Shown here: one piece after another, positions 1 to 9,452 of the stretch
Position numbering within the stretch: the stretch's first letter is position 1
How the letters are laid out: every line of letters starts with the position of its first letter
NCBI RefSeq assembly: GCF_002844275.1
Contig: NZ_NXGX01000001.1
Location: forward strand, 310,001-374,000
DNA length: 64,000 nucleotides
Direction of reading: 5' to 3'
Source of the DNA: Thalassospira lohafexi
GTDB taxonomy: Bacteria; Pseudomonadota; Alphaproteobacteria; Rhodospirillales; Thalassospiraceae
Translations under genes and position numbers: made by a program
Notes under the pieces: generated by a model
The model's database searches: none
The model's input: the letters and a program-made list of their open reading frames with translations, nothing else
What the model was told of the DNA's origin: nothing

Positions 1-1094
1 ACTTCACGGTCTGCTTCAACGAAAATGTCGTTCAGAAGCGAGAAGTTTTGATTTGTTTTGGGGCATGACACGAGGCCTAAAGCTGTCCTCAGACGTATCA
101 GTTTGAGAGTATCCTTGGCCGAGAAAGAAGGTGTCTTCATGTCTAACTCCGACTCCTTCAATTGATCAAATTGCTCTGCGATAAATACACGAAGAGCTTG
201 GTCTATCTGTGACTGTTTTGAGGCAAGCTTGTTGGAGAAACCGGGTTTTAGGTATGCAAGAAGTTTGCTGTTCTGTTCTTCAATGATCATGTTCGTGTGC
301 ATGTCATTGCCTTCATAGAAAAACCAGAACACGTGCTTCGGCGTCTTTGCTGCAACATACTCTTTTAGCAGAGCGAGTTGAATAAGTGGACCTGTGCCAC
401 CGACCCCGAAACTTTGTGTGGGAATACTTTTATTGTTCAGCTGAGCCTGTGCGGAAGATTCAGGTTGCACACACGCGCCTTGGGCAAATGAATCTCCCAG
501 AAGCGCTACATCAAGTGGTTCATCTTCAGTAGGATAGTATGAAGTATTATTAAAGCCAAAGTTGTCACTTTGGAAGACTAGCCACTTCCCACTTTCATTG
601 CAGTAAACCGACTTGCTGTTGGCTACATTTGTCAGGGGCAGGGTTGGTGTCCCGTCAATAGAGATACCGTCAGGCAGGCCATTCAGCAAAAAGGTGGTCG
701 GGCTGAAAGTTGGCCAAGCATCCAAACCGTCTTTTCGTAAATCATCAATAACCTGTGATGTAGTTCTTTCGTCAAACTGTCTACCTGCTTGCGCGGCATG
801 ACTTGATATATTAGCCGATCTAGCTTGGATTTTATTGTAAGGATCTGTTTGTGAATAAAGAAACAACTCAAATCCAATTAGGAAAATACCCATTGTGACA
901 AGCGTGATCGCTGAATAATCCCTGAGCCGCTTTATAAGGCATCCGAGAGCCGATATAGCTAGCAATATGATGGGAAATCCCAAATAAATTGAAATGTATT
1001 TAGGGCTTACAAGATATGTCTCACTTGAGACGCACAGAAAGACCACGGCTGCCAAGGAAAGCAGCAGGCCGGAAAGATTAATTATGAAGTACAT
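1..1094 (-). CDS. Membrane-anchored SGNH-hydrolase-like protein (C-terminus cut by window edge)
   Basis: The reverse strand reads open from an ATG at 1094 to the left edge, about 364 codons without a stop. The first ~85 residues hold two or three hydrophobic segments. They are followed by a globular domain with a GDSFAQG block (about residue 200) and then GGTGPL and FWFFYEGND, the usual order of SGNH blocks in cell-surface polysaccharide acyl-transfer or esterase proteins; the distal Asp-His block would lie beyond the edge. The layout resembles the end of an acyltransferase-3 membrane domain joined to SGNH, but too few membrane segments are visible to claim that. The reading frame follows the radical SAM gene's stop directly, so the two are probably co-transcribed. 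O-acetylation of a glycan is an inference. Confidence 0.7.
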   Translation of the reverse strand, partial: MYFIINLSGLLLSLAAVVFLCVSSETYLVSPKYISIYLGFPIILLAISALGCLIKRLRDYSAITLVTMGIFLIGFELFLYSQTDPYNKIQARSANISSHAAQAGRQFDERTTSQVIDDLRKDGLDAWPTFSPTTFLLNGLPDGISIDGTPTLPLTNVANSKSVYCNESGKWLVFQSDNFGFNNTSYYPTEDEPLDVALLGDSFAQGACVQPESSAQAQLNNKSIPTQSFGVGGTGPLIQLALLKEYVAAKTPKHVFWFFYEGNDMHTNMIIEEQNSKLLAYLKPGFSNKLASKQSQIDQALRVFIAEQFDQLKESELDMKTPSFSAKDTLKLIRLRTALGLVSCPKTNQNFSLLNDIFVEADRE

Positions 1095-1133
1095 ACTTAT
1101 ACCAACTAAGGTCAGAAAGCTTGAACGGTGTGA

Positions 1134-3203
1134 TTATTGCGCTGCAACTGTGGCCTGTTTTTCCTCGACAAGCTCAGGGTTGCGCAAAAGGCGTTTCAGG
1201 TTTACCCGTGTCAGTAGGCGGGTCAACCCGGTAAGCTCCGTACCATACGTGTTCAAATACCACTGAGCCATCTGCTTTTGCTTTTCGTCTTGAACAAATC
1301 GGACAGTTCGGCGCGGGCCCGGGGCGGTGATGGACCCAAACTGGTTGTTTTCGATAACCTGTTCGAAGTCATAATGGAAATCATGTGCCGGCGTTGCCGC
1401 AGCTCCATCAAGTACATCAATGGCGTAGTTGGTGCACCAAACCATTAGCTCATCGATGAACTGTTTCTGAGGGCTGTTCAAGGAACCTAGCTTGTCGGAC
1501 AAAAGGGTCTCGACGGCGTCGCCCATAATCATGCCAATTTCTTTGAAAGCTTGAATTATGGCCATCGATTTATGACGATAAAGAACGTTGTTACCGACTT
1601 CACCATCAATATACTTCTGAACGTCCGTTGGTGAATTAAGAGCTTCAGCTAGATTGTCCTGATTCTCCCACAGTTCAGAGCGGGTCTCAGCTCGGAAGCT
1701 ATCAATGATGGTTTTTAGCTTCGCGGGAATGGTCGATTGACGATTGTATATATGTTCAATGACTTCGAACATTCCAACGCTATTGTCATTCAATAGTTTC
1801 CGGGCAAGCGCAAAGTATCCGTCGTTGTTAATAAGCACGATTAAGAGGCTGTACACGCGGCATTCAACATATTCGTCAAACGACATGGTGTTGGTTTCTA
1901 CAACGACTTCTTCAATTTCGCCTTCAGCAAAGCTGTTACCAGCGATGTCAAAAATACCAAAACAGCGTGGAATAGCACGATACTTTGTAACAAGGCCAAA
2001 TTTTTCACGGGTTTCTGTGTCGTCTAGCTCTGAGCCAGGCAGCAGCATCAAGGTATATACTTCTACCTTGGTAAAGCCGGCATCAAGTAATCGTGAAACC
2101 GTGTTCTTGAACTTTTCAACTGTATCGCCTGGAAGCCCGAGAATGACTTCACTGTAGGTCAAGGCACCTGCTTTTCCGCCTTCAATTGCAACTTGCATAA
2201 TATCGTCAGCAGAGACGTTCTTACGCTTAATGTTGGCCAGGACGTCTCCATCCAGCGACTGAACCGAGCCGGAAAGGCGCATGGCACCCCGCAATCGTCT
2301 TGCAGCCTCAATGATTCGGTGCTTTTGGTTTTTGCCCGTGGCGACACTTACATGTTGTGGCCAGTTGTACTGGTCTTGGCATTTAGCGATTTCATCACAA
2401 ATCTCCAAGTCGCCATTATACATCCCGAAATTCGAATCCGCGATAAACAGGTCAGCTCGTTTTCCCTCGGCCACACGCGGCGCCATTTGCCTCCCGATGT
2501 AGTCAAGCTCGGCAAATATGCGCTCGTGCCCTTTGTTGCGAACTTTGTTGTAGTAGAGGGTGCCTTCTACACAAAAAGTACAAGAAAACGGACATCCTCG
2601 GTTTGTTTGAATGATAGGCATAAAGCCATCATCAATGAACTCGTCCATATCGCCATTCAGGTACGGAGATGGAATTTCGTCAAGGTCTTTGAGCCTTGCA
2701 CTTGGCGGGGCGAGATAAAATTTCCCGGTCTCTCTGTCAAGCCAGTGCACTGATTCAATCAGTTCAGTCGGACGGTTGTCTGGATCTTCAAGCAGATGTC
2801 CGATTAGGCTTGCAAAACCGACTTCACCTTCTTTGATGATGAAATAATCCATTTCATCATGTTCGCGCAGATATTGTTCCTGTTCGGAGCGAGGAAGTGG
2901 ATAATGTGGCCCGCCATAGACAATCTTAACTTCCGGGTGCTGAGACTTGATGCGCCGTGCAAAGGCCCATGAAAGGCGCGCGTTCCAAGAATAGTTCGAA
3001 AAACCAATCAGGTCTGGTTTTCTGTCGTCAAACGCCTTAGAAAACTTTTCCGGTTGTTTGAAGACATGACATTCGATGGCCTCGCCGTGCATTTTCTTTG
3101 CGTAGGTCGCAATTCCTCCTATCGCCGATGGGGCAATTTCAGACTGAAGGCCTTGTTGCGTGTACGTAAAATCGACAATGAAAATCACAAAAGGATGCTT
3201 CAT
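1134..3203 (-). CDS. B12-binding-domain radical SAM protein
   Basis: A 689-residue protein. The N-terminal ~150 residues fit a cobalamin-binding Rossmann domain (LIGFSNYSWNARLS, KIVYGGPHYPLP). The radical SAM domain follows with the cluster motif GCPFSCTFC at about residues 201-210 (CxxxCxxC). Members of this class carry out methylations or rearrangements at unreactive carbons using a 4Fe-4S cluster, SAM and often cobalamin. The C-terminal ~200 residues are not recognised. It is divergent from the glycan operon starting at 3469 and lies upstream of the SGNH gene in the same direction. A role in modifying a glycan or its lipid is inferred from position only; the substrate is unknown. Confidence 0.85.
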   Translation of the reverse strand: MKHPFVIFIVDFTYTQQGLQSEIAPSAIGGIATYAKKMHGEAIECHVFKQPEKFSKAFDDRKPDLIGFSNYSWNARLSWAFARRIKSQHPEVKIVYGGPHYPLPRSEQEQYLREHDEMDYFIIKEGEVGFASLIGHLLEDPDNRPTELIESVHWLDRETGKFYLAPPSARLKDLDEIPSPYLNGDMDEFIDDGFMPIIQTNRGCPFSCTFCVEGTLYYNKVRNKGHERIFAELDYIGRQMAPRVAEGKRADLFIADSNFGMYNGDLEICDEIAKCQDQYNWPQHVSVATGKNQKHRIIEAARRLRGAMRLSGSVQSLDGDVLANIKRKNVSADDIMQVAIEGGKAGALTYSEVILGLPGDTVEKFKNTVSRLLDAGFTKVEVYTLMLLPGSELDDTETREKFGLVTKYRAIPRCFGIFDIAGNSFAEGEIEEVVVETNTMSFDEYVECRVYSLLIVLINNDGYFALARKLLNDNSVGMFEVIEHIYNRQSTIPAKLKTIIDSFRAETRSELWENQDNLAEALNSPTDVQKYIDGEVGNNVLYRHKSMAIIQAFKEIGMIMGDAVETLLSDKLGSLNSPQKQFIDELMVWCTNYAIDVLDGAAATPAHDFHYDFEQVIENNQFGSITAPGPRRTVRFVQDEKQKQMAQWYLNTYGTELTGLTRLLTRVNLKRLLRNPELVEEKQATVAAQ

Positions 3204-3468
3204 GCTTTGATTAGCCCCAATTTGGTGTCGTCAAATAGTTGATTGTTTATGCAACCTAGCGGTTTATACCAGTTAACATAAAGAATTGTTAGAGGACTTT
3301 GGCTTTTTTATCAGTTTAAGATGAGTTTCGTTATACAGGTTAAATGTGCCAAATGATCTGTTGAGTTTCGATGATAATTTAATCGTAGCCGATACATCGT
3401 CATAGCAATGATTTTCGCGATGTGAATTGTTCGTTGTACTGCTGTGTGGTGCATCATTGAGTGTTGAG

Positions 3469-5307
3469 ATGAAGACTATTAAAGACTATCGCAAAAATAA
3501 TTTTGTAAATAGTTGGCGGCTCGGTGTTGGTTTAATGACACCAAGAGAGCGGAAGTTGATGTTTGCGCTTTTCTTTGTTGTGCTGGCCGCGGGCTGTCTC
3601 GAGATGATTGCTGTGTACTCAATTGCTCCTTTTTTTAAATTTATCCTCTCTGGTGGGGATATGGGGAGCATGCCAGAAATCCTCGATAGATTATTAAAGA
3701 ATGTTGATCAAGAGCTGCTGATTTGGATTTATGCGGGCATACCCGCAGTACTTCTTTTATTTTCTTTTCTCTCAAGCGTACTTATGTCTTGGCTCGTTCT
3801 AAAATTTGGTATTGGGCGTTGGCAAAGAATTTCCAGGCACATTGTCTATCTTATTCAAAATGTAGATGTTGGTTGGCATTCTAAAGTAAATGCAAGCGAA
3901 GTCGTGAGGGTATGTTTTCAAGACACCCAGTATTTTGCTAGGGATTTCGTTATTTTTACGATGACTTCATTGTCAGATATTGTTGTTATTTTATTTCTTG
4001 TGTTTATTTTGTGTTTCACTATTCCATGGCAGGGGATCGTCTTTTTCGCCGTGATCGGTAGCGCTATTATTTCTATTGTTTTTATCTCACGACCTAGACT
4101 GACTTCTTACGCAGAAATCAGTCGTGAAAAAGCAAACGAAATGAATGTCAAATATGGTGAGTTGCTGCGGGGATACAAAGATATTCGCTATTCTCTTGAG
4201 CCGAAATGGTTTGATCAAAGTATTGATTTGACTGTCTTGACGGCAAGTCGCACCCATATGAAGCTCAATCTGTGGGCAAAAGTGCCTCCACAGTTTATTA
4301 ACTTTCTGAGCCAGTTCAGTCTGTTGATGATTGTGCTCATCATGTACGGGGCAGGAATGCCTTTGGCTGAAATTGCAGCGAATGTTGCCATTCTTGGGAT
4401 TGTCGCCTCTCGAGCGCTGCCTGTCGCAAACCGGCTTGCGGTTAACCTTGGCAAATACTGGCAAGTTCACCCATTCTTGCTTGGTTTAGCTGAGCTTCAG
4501 GATGATTTGACCAATTACCAAATCAAAAATTCTGGTATAGAAGGGGTCTCTTGTCGGGAAATGGCTTGGCAAAAGGTTTCTTTGGAATTGGAGCGTCTCT
4601 CAATCGGTGGGACGGACCGGGCTAGTTTACGGAACATTAGTATAGAGCTGGAAAAAGGTGGGCTCTATGGTTTGGTTGGTCCCTCAGGCGGTGGAAAGAC
4701 TTCATTAATAGATGTTTTGATGGGGTTGAGTAACGCTTCGCCAGACACGGTGTGGCTTGATAAGAGGCCGCTTTCTGAGCTTAATACCTCTAGTTATCGA
4801 GAATGCATCTCATATGTGCCGCAATCTCCTTTTCTGGTGGATGGGAGCATTTTGCAGAACGTTGCGTTTGGGGTTCGCTACAAGGATATCGATCTCAATC
4901 TCGTAAACGATTGCCTTTGCAAGGCAGGTTTATCCTCTCTCGTGGCGAGTTTACCGGACGGCGTGCAGACAAGTGTCGGTGATTATGGTGGTCGTTTTTC
5001 CGGAGGTCAGCGCCAACGAATTGCGATTGCGCGTGCCTTGTATAAAAAACCAAAAATGCTGCTGTTGGACGAAGCGACGAGTGCTTTAGACGGGCAAATG
5101 GAAAATACGATGCGTGCCTTGTTTGAGGGACTGTCAAGAGACATGATCGTTCTGATGATTTCCCATCGGTACGGTGTTTTAGAGAACGCAAAAAAGATTT
5201 TTGTTTTGGATCATGGTGAAGTGGTTGAGCAGGGAACTTACTCTCAGCTTCTAACAAAACAGGGCGTCTTTTCTGGACTTATCTCAGTTCGAAGCGAGAC
5301 TCTCTGA
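3469..5307 (+). CDS. ABC transporter, fused permease and ATP-binding protein
   Basis: A half-transporter of about 612 residues: an exporter-type membrane domain (roughly residues 20-310, about six helices) and a C-terminal ATPase. Walker A GPSGGGKTS is near residue 403, the signature FSGGQRQR near 510, Walker B MLLLDEATSALD near 531 and the H-loop ISHR near 563, so the ATPase looks intact. I chose the ATG at 3469 (MKTIKDYRK); an upstream TTG at 3427 would add 14 poorly charged residues. It heads the rightward glycan operon and is 19 bp from the neuB homologue. Export or flipping of a lipid-linked glycan, as for PglK/MsbA-type proteins, is likely but not shown. Confidence 0.85.
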   Translation: MKTIKDYRKNNFVNSWRLGVGLMTPRERKLMFALFFVVLAAGCLEMIAVYSIAPFFKFILSGGDMGSMPEILDRLLKNVDQELLIWIYAGIPAVLLLFSFLSSVLMSWLVLKFGIGRWQRISRHIVYLIQNVDVGWHSKVNASEVVRVCFQDTQYFARDFVIFTMTSLSDIVVILFLVFILCFTIPWQGIVFFAVIGSAIISIVFISRPRLTSYAEISREKANEMNVKYGELLRGYKDIRYSLEPKWFDQSIDLTVLTASRTHMKLNLWAKVPPQFINFLSQFSLLMIVLIMYGAGMPLAEIAANVAILGIVASRALPVANRLAVNLGKYWQVHPFLLGLAELQDDLTNYQIKNSGIEGVSCREMAWQKVSLELERLSIGGTDRASLRNISIELEKGGLYGLVGPSGGGKTSLIDVLMGLSNASPDTVWLDKRPLSELNTSSYRECISYVPQSPFLVDGSILQNVAFGVRYKDIDLNLVNDCLCKAGLSSLVASLPDGVQTSVGDYGGRFSGGQRQRIAIARALYKKPKMLLLDEATSALDGQMENTMRALFEGLSRDMIVLMISHRYGVLENAKKIFVLDHGEVVEQGTYSQLLTKQGVFSGLISVRSETL

Positions 5308-5326
5308 AGCCACAGGATAAAATTGA

Positions 5327-6343
5327 ATGAAGAAAACATTTAAGATTGCTCACCGTGTCGTTGGCGGTGACGCGCCATGTTTGTTCATTGCAGAAGCAGG
5401 TGTCGCGCATTTTGGTGACATGGGTATGGCCCGTGATCTCGTTGATCTGGCGGCAGAGGGCAATTCCGATGTCTTCAAGATTCAGATCTTTGATGTCGAT
5501 ACTTTGTTGTCCGCCGAAGCTGAAGAATGGAAGGACAGGCTGCGTCCGAGAAATCTAACCCTAGATCAGGTCTTTGAACTCAAGGAGTTCGTTGAGTCAA
5601 AGGGTATGCTTTTCATGGCGACTGCACACGATCAATCAAGATTGTCTTGGTTAGAAGAACTAGACCTGCCTGCCATTAAGGTTGGATCGGGAGAGCTTGG
5701 CAATCACTGGTTTCTCAAGAAATTGGCCAAGCTTGGAAAACCAATGATCGTTTCCACAGGGATGTATACCGAGCAGGATGTTGTTGAGCTTCTTGAAGCA
5801 CTTGAGAGCACTGGAAACGATGAACTGGCATTGCTTCATTGTGTGACAAGTTACCCAACCCCAGCAGGCGACGTTAACATCGCCGCGATGGATAGTCTCG
5901 CAAGGGTTTTTAGTGGACCTGTCGGCTATTCCGACCATACCGAAGATCACTTGGCGGTTCTCGGAGCTGTAGCGCGCGGCGCTAAGATAATTGAAAAACA
6001 CATAACCATTCTAAGAGACATTCCGAATGCGCAGGATTGGAAGGTTTCGGCTGGACCGGAGGACCTCGCTCAACTGGTCGATGACATTCGAAAAATGGAA
6101 ATAATGATCGGGTCGGGCGTTAAGAAGCCTGCCGAATGCGAGGCTGGCGGTATGTCTTGGGCACTCAAATCGGTTGTTGCCGTCAGGCAGCTTCCCGCAG
6201 GCCACGTTTTGGCAGAAGCTGATATTACGACGAAGCGGCCGGCAGGTGGTATCCCGGCAGACCAAATGGAAAAACTTCTCGGTCGCGTTACGTCTCGCTG
6301 TTTCGCAAAAGATGAAAAAATAGACCTGACGGGTATTGAGTAG
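5327..6343 (+). CDS. neuB: N-acetylneuraminate/legionaminate synthase family protein (NeuB-like)
   Basis: The 338-residue product matches the NeuB family, which condenses phosphoenolpyruvate with a 2-acetamido hexose to make a nine-carbon nonulosonic acid. Visible family blocks are FIAEAGVAHFG, VGSGELGNHW, LLHCVTSYPTP, VGYSDHT and IIEKHI, all in the TIM-barrel part (about residues 15-270). The C-terminal ~60 residues form an SAF/antifreeze-like domain (SVVAVRQLPAGHVL). It is followed at once by neuC- and neuA-like genes, which fixes the pathway as nonulosonic acid formation. Sequence alone does not decide between sialic and legionaminic acid. A second synthase lies at 16485. Confidence 0.9.
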   Translation: MKKTFKIAHRVVGGDAPCLFIAEAGVAHFGDMGMARDLVDLAAEGNSDVFKIQIFDVDTLLSAEAEEWKDRLRPRNLTLDQVFELKEFVESKGMLFMATAHDQSRLSWLEELDLPAIKVGSGELGNHWFLKKLAKLGKPMIVSTGMYTEQDVVELLEALESTGNDELALLHCVTSYPTPAGDVNIAAMDSLARVFSGPVGYSDHTEDHLAVLGAVARGAKIIEKHITILRDIPNAQDWKVSAGPEDLAQLVDDIRKMEIMIGSGVKKPAECEAGGMSWALKSVVAVRQLPAGHVLAEADITTKRPAGGIPADQMEKLLGRVTSRCFAKDEKIDLTGIE

Positions 6344-6352
6344 GTGCCTCAG

Positions 6353-7504
6353 ATGCAACGAAAGATATGTTTTATCCTCACCACCAGAGGAAACTATGGC
6401 AAGACCCGTTCTATTCTACTGGCGTTGAAGCAGAAAACTAATGTGGAATTACAGATTGTTCTGGGTGGAGAGCTTTTGAATGCTGAATATGGTGGCGTCG
6501 GACAACAGATTATTGATGACGGTTTCTCAATAGCAGGAACTTTGGACTATATTGTCGGCCAGAAATCGCTAGAAAGTGTGGCATTGTCGGCTGCGAAAGC
6601 GTCAATGCTTGCCGCGGAACTTTTCGAGAAATTGAAACCGGAATTGGTTTTTCTCGTAGCGGACCGATATGAGATACTAGCCTTCGCTCAGTCGGCGTTG
6701 TGCCTGAATATTCCGATTGCTCATCTCGAAGGAGGAGAGATATCGGGGTCAATCGATGAAAGAATTCGGCACGCTGTTTCCAAGCTATCTCACTTACACT
6801 TTCCTGCAAATACAGATGCGGCAGAACGGTTAGTTAAAATGGGGGAAGACCCCGAGACCATTTACGCATTTGGAACGCCAAGTCTGGACGTAATACGCGA
6901 ATATGATTTAAACGATTCCGATGCGGTCCGCCGTTATCTGGCTACGCATGCCGTTGGAACCACTCCGGACTTGAAAAGCCGCTTTATTGTTGTGTCACAC
7001 CATCCTGTGGTGACTGAGTATGGCGATGCAGCTTCTCAGTATGAAATGTTGGTTGACGCGGTTCGGCAGGTGGGGCTGCCCACCGTTTGGGTTAAGCCCA
7101 ACGACGATGCGGGCGCTGCTGAGTTGAATGAGCACTTAGATATTTTGATAAAATCAAATGCGTTTCCTGTGATTGCGACAGGTGGGTTGCCTCTTAACCT
7201 TTATGCAACGCTCTTGAATATGGCAGTGTGTTTGGTGGGGAATTCTTCCTCGGGAATTAGGGAGGCGTCTTGGTTGGGGGTTCCGGTCGTGAATATTGGC
7301 ACGCGTCAATTCAATCGCCAACGGGGCGCAAATGTTCTTGATGTCGGTTTTGAACTTGAAACGCTCATAGCGGCGATCGCTGAGCAGGCCGAGAAGGGCA
7401 AGTTGAAACCCGACGAACTCTATGGAAATGGCTTTGCCGGTGAAAGCATCGCAAATGTTCTTGTTGGCAACTTACCCCCATTAAACAAAACTATTGTATA
7501 TTGA
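6353..7504 (+). CDS. neuC: Hydrolysing UDP-GlcNAc-type 2-epimerase (NeuC/LegG family)
   Basis: About 383 residues of the GT-B-like 2-epimerase family. LEGGEISGSIDERIRHAVSKL and GNSSSGIREASWLGVPVVNIGTRQ are the active-site blocks of hydrolysing NeuC/LegG/NnaA enzymes, which release UDP and give ManNAc or a 4-amino analogue for NeuB. I chose the ATG at 6353 because TAGGTG sits just upstream; a GTG at 6344 abutting the neuB stop would add three residues. The order neuB-neuC-neuA with minimal spacing indicates one transcript. Whether the substrate is UDP-GlcNAc or UDP-diacetylbacillosamine cannot be read here; no legB/legC genes are seen in this operon. Confidence 0.9.
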   Translation: MQRKICFILTTRGNYGKTRSILLALKQKTNVELQIVLGGELLNAEYGGVGQQIIDDGFSIAGTLDYIVGQKSLESVALSAAKASMLAAELFEKLKPELVFLVADRYEILAFAQSALCLNIPIAHLEGGEISGSIDERIRHAVSKLSHLHFPANTDAAERLVKMGEDPETIYAFGTPSLDVIREYDLNDSDAVRRYLATHAVGTTPDLKSRFIVVSHHPVVTEYGDAASQYEMLVDAVRQVGLPTVWVKPNDDAGAAELNEHLDILIKSNAFPVIATGGLPLNLYATLLNMAVCLVGNSSSGIREASWLGVPVVNIGTRQFNRQRGANVLDVGFELETLIAAIAEQAEKGKLKPDELYGNGFAGESIANVLVGNLPPLNKTIVY

Positions 7505-7519
7505 TAGCGCGGAGTTGGT

Positions 7520-8218
7520 ATGTCTTGTCTGGCGATAATCCCTGCAAGAGGCGGATCTAAGGGGGTTCCTGGGAAGAACAAACTTCCCATCGGAGGAGTG
7601 CCCTTGATTCAGCGTGCAATTAGGGCGTGCCTTGATAGTGGCGTGGTGGATCAGATCTTCGTCTCGACTGATGATGCTGAGATCGCAGAATTAGCATTTG
7701 ATATGGGAGTCAAAGTTCGCAATTTGCGCCCCAAGGAGCTTTCTGACGATCATGCAGACATTATACCCGTAATACAGCATGCTCTCGCAGAGGCAGAACA
7801 GGAAACAGGACGCAATTTTGAACGTTTGCTGTTCACGGACCCAACAACTCCGTTTCGAACAGCTGATACAATCAGGCGTGCTGTTCACCAGTTTGAAACA
7901 GGCAGCTATGGTTCGATCATTTCTGTCTGTCCTCTGGAGAGGAAACCAAACAACATCTTTACAAAAAGAAAAGACGGAACCCTGGATCGCTTGTTAAAGG
8001 GGGAGGGGTATGAGTTTATACGCCGTCAAGATATGCGGAACCTGTGTCGTTTAGCCAATGCTGTATATGTGACCTCAGTGGAAAATTTTCTTGAGAATTT
8101 ATCGCTTGTAAGTGGGCCAATTGGTTATGTTGAAGTTTCGAACATAGAGGCAATTACCATAGACGAAGAGTTGGATTATTTCCTTGCAGAGCAAGTAAGT
8201 CTTCGTTATGGGGGGTAG
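7520..8218 (+). CDS. neuA: CMP-nonulosonic acid cytidylyltransferase (NeuA-like)
   Basis: A 232-residue nucleotidyltransferase. It starts with LAIIPARGGSKGVPGKN, the CTP-binding motif of CMP-sialate, CMP-legionaminate and CMP-pseudaminate synthetases, and has a catalytic-site Asp in FTDPTTPFR (about residue 106). It activates the NeuB (and possibly the PseI) product with CTP for transfer to a glycan. It lies 15 bp after neuC. It is the only CMP-sugar synthetase in the window although there are two synthases, so it may serve both or a second one may lie elsewhere. Confidence 0.9.
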   Translation: MSCLAIIPARGGSKGVPGKNKLPIGGVPLIQRAIRACLDSGVVDQIFVSTDDAEIAELAFDMGVKVRNLRPKELSDDHADIIPVIQHALAEAEQETGRNFERLLFTDPTTPFRTADTIRRAVHQFETGSYGSIISVCPLERKPNNIFTKRKDGTLDRLLKGEGYEFIRRQDMRNLCRLANAVYVTSVENFLENLSLVSGPIGYVEVSNIEAITIDEELDYFLAEQVSLRYGG

Positions 8219-8265
8219 TCTGTTTTTTTGCGATTTCCCGTGTTTGATTAGAAAGGTTTTTAGGT

Positions 8266-9420
8266 ATGCGCATTTTGGTTCTTGGTGGTGATGGCTACCT
8301 GGGGTGGCCGACAGCGATGCACTTCTCTCAGCGAGGGGATGAGGTTTGCATCGTCGACAACTTTGCCAAGCGTCAATGGGAGATGGAAGAGGGCATCGAG
8401 CCACTCTGGAGCGTATCTACTCTACACCGCCGGGTGAAAACATGGGAAAATGTCTCAGGCAAAAAGATTGAGGTGAAGATCGGAGATCTTTGCAATCATC
8501 GATTTGTTTATGCTGTTTTCGAAGCTTTTAAACCTGATGCGATTGTTCATTACGGGGAGCAACCGTCAGCGCCTTACTCAATGCAAAGCCGTGAAGCCGC
8601 AGTTTATACCCAGCACAACAACGTCGTTGGCAACTTGAATGTCATGTTTGCCATGCAGAAGTTTGTTCCCAACGCGCACCTCATTAAGCTCGGTACAATG
8701 GGTGAGTATGGCACGCCTAACATTGATATTGAAGAAGGTTGGCTTGAGATAGAGCATAAAGGTCGTAAGGACCGTGTGCTCTATCCAAAGAAGCCGGGAA
8801 GCTATTATCACCTTTCAAAAGTACATGATTCTGCAAATCTTGAATTTGCTTGTCGTATTTGGGGTATGAAAGCTACCGACTTGAACCAAGGGGTCGTTTA
8901 TGGCGTGGACACAGATCAGACCGTTCTGCACGATGATTTGAGAACATCTTTCCATTATGACGATATCTTCGGAACGGTTCTTAACCGCTTCTTATCACAG
9001 GCAGCCGTTGGCCGTAATCTGACTGTCTATGGAAATGGTACACAAACACGCGGTTTCCTGAACATCAAGGACACGATCGCTTGTGTTGCTTTGGCAGCTG
9101 ATAATTCGCCTGAGCAGGGTGAATTTAGAATTTTCAACCAGTTTACTGAACAGTTCTCTGTTCTTGATTTGGCAACAAAGGTTCAGGCATCAGCGCTACG
9201 CGCAGGCTTGGACTGTAAGGTGGATTATTTGGCCAATCCACGTGTCGAACAAGAAAACCATTATTATAATGCGGTTCATACTGGACTGGTCGAACTCGGA
9301 CTGCAGCCGACGCTGCTGACAGATGACGTCGTAGACGCTATGTTAGCAAACGTTTGCGCACAGAAAGACGCAGTAGACACCGATGTCTTCATTCCTCGGG
9401 TGAAGTGGAAGCAAAGCTAA
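8266..9420 (+). CDS. sqdB: UDP-sulfoquinovose synthase family protein (SQD1/SqdB)
   Basis: A 384-residue short-chain dehydrogenase/epimerase strongly matching SQD1/SqdB: the start LVLGGDGYLGWPTA (NAD-binding glycine motif), then HYGEQPSAPYSMQSR, YTQHNNVVGNLNVMFA, KLGTMGEYGTPNIDIEEG, YHLSKVHDSAN and TDLNQGVVYGVDTDQT. The catalytic Thr (KLGT), Tyr and Lys (YHLSK) are all present. The family makes UDP-sulfoquinovose from UDP-glucose and sulfite, usually for sulfolipid and, in archaeal Agl3, for a glycoprotein glycan. No SqdX/SqdD-type lipid glycosyltransferase is recognised nearby. Being inside the nonulosonic acid operon suggests sulfoquinovose or a relative in the surface glycan. Confidence 0.9.
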   Translation: MRILVLGGDGYLGWPTAMHFSQRGDEVCIVDNFAKRQWEMEEGIEPLWSVSTLHRRVKTWENVSGKKIEVKIGDLCNHRFVYAVFEAFKPDAIVHYGEQPSAPYSMQSREAAVYTQHNNVVGNLNVMFAMQKFVPNAHLIKLGTMGEYGTPNIDIEEGWLEIEHKGRKDRVLYPKKPGSYYHLSKVHDSANLEFACRIWGMKATDLNQGVVYGVDTDQTVLHDDLRTSFHYDDIFGTVLNRFLSQAAVGRNLTVYGNGTQTRGFLNIKDTIACVALAADNSPEQGEFRIFNQFTEQFSVLDLATKVQASALRAGLDCKVDYLANPRVEQENHYYNAVHTGLVELGLQPTLLTDDVVDAMLANVCAQKDAVDTDVFIPRVKWKQS

Positions 9421-9452
9421 GCCTAGCTGAAGCTGTTTCCAGGGTCATCTTG

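Noticed and set aside
9354-9452. N-terminal extension of the 9453 glycosyltransferase-like gene
   Set aside because: It overlaps the end of sqdB in another frame and adds an Arg-rich stretch; the GT-B first strand begins at MKRKKILIFVD.
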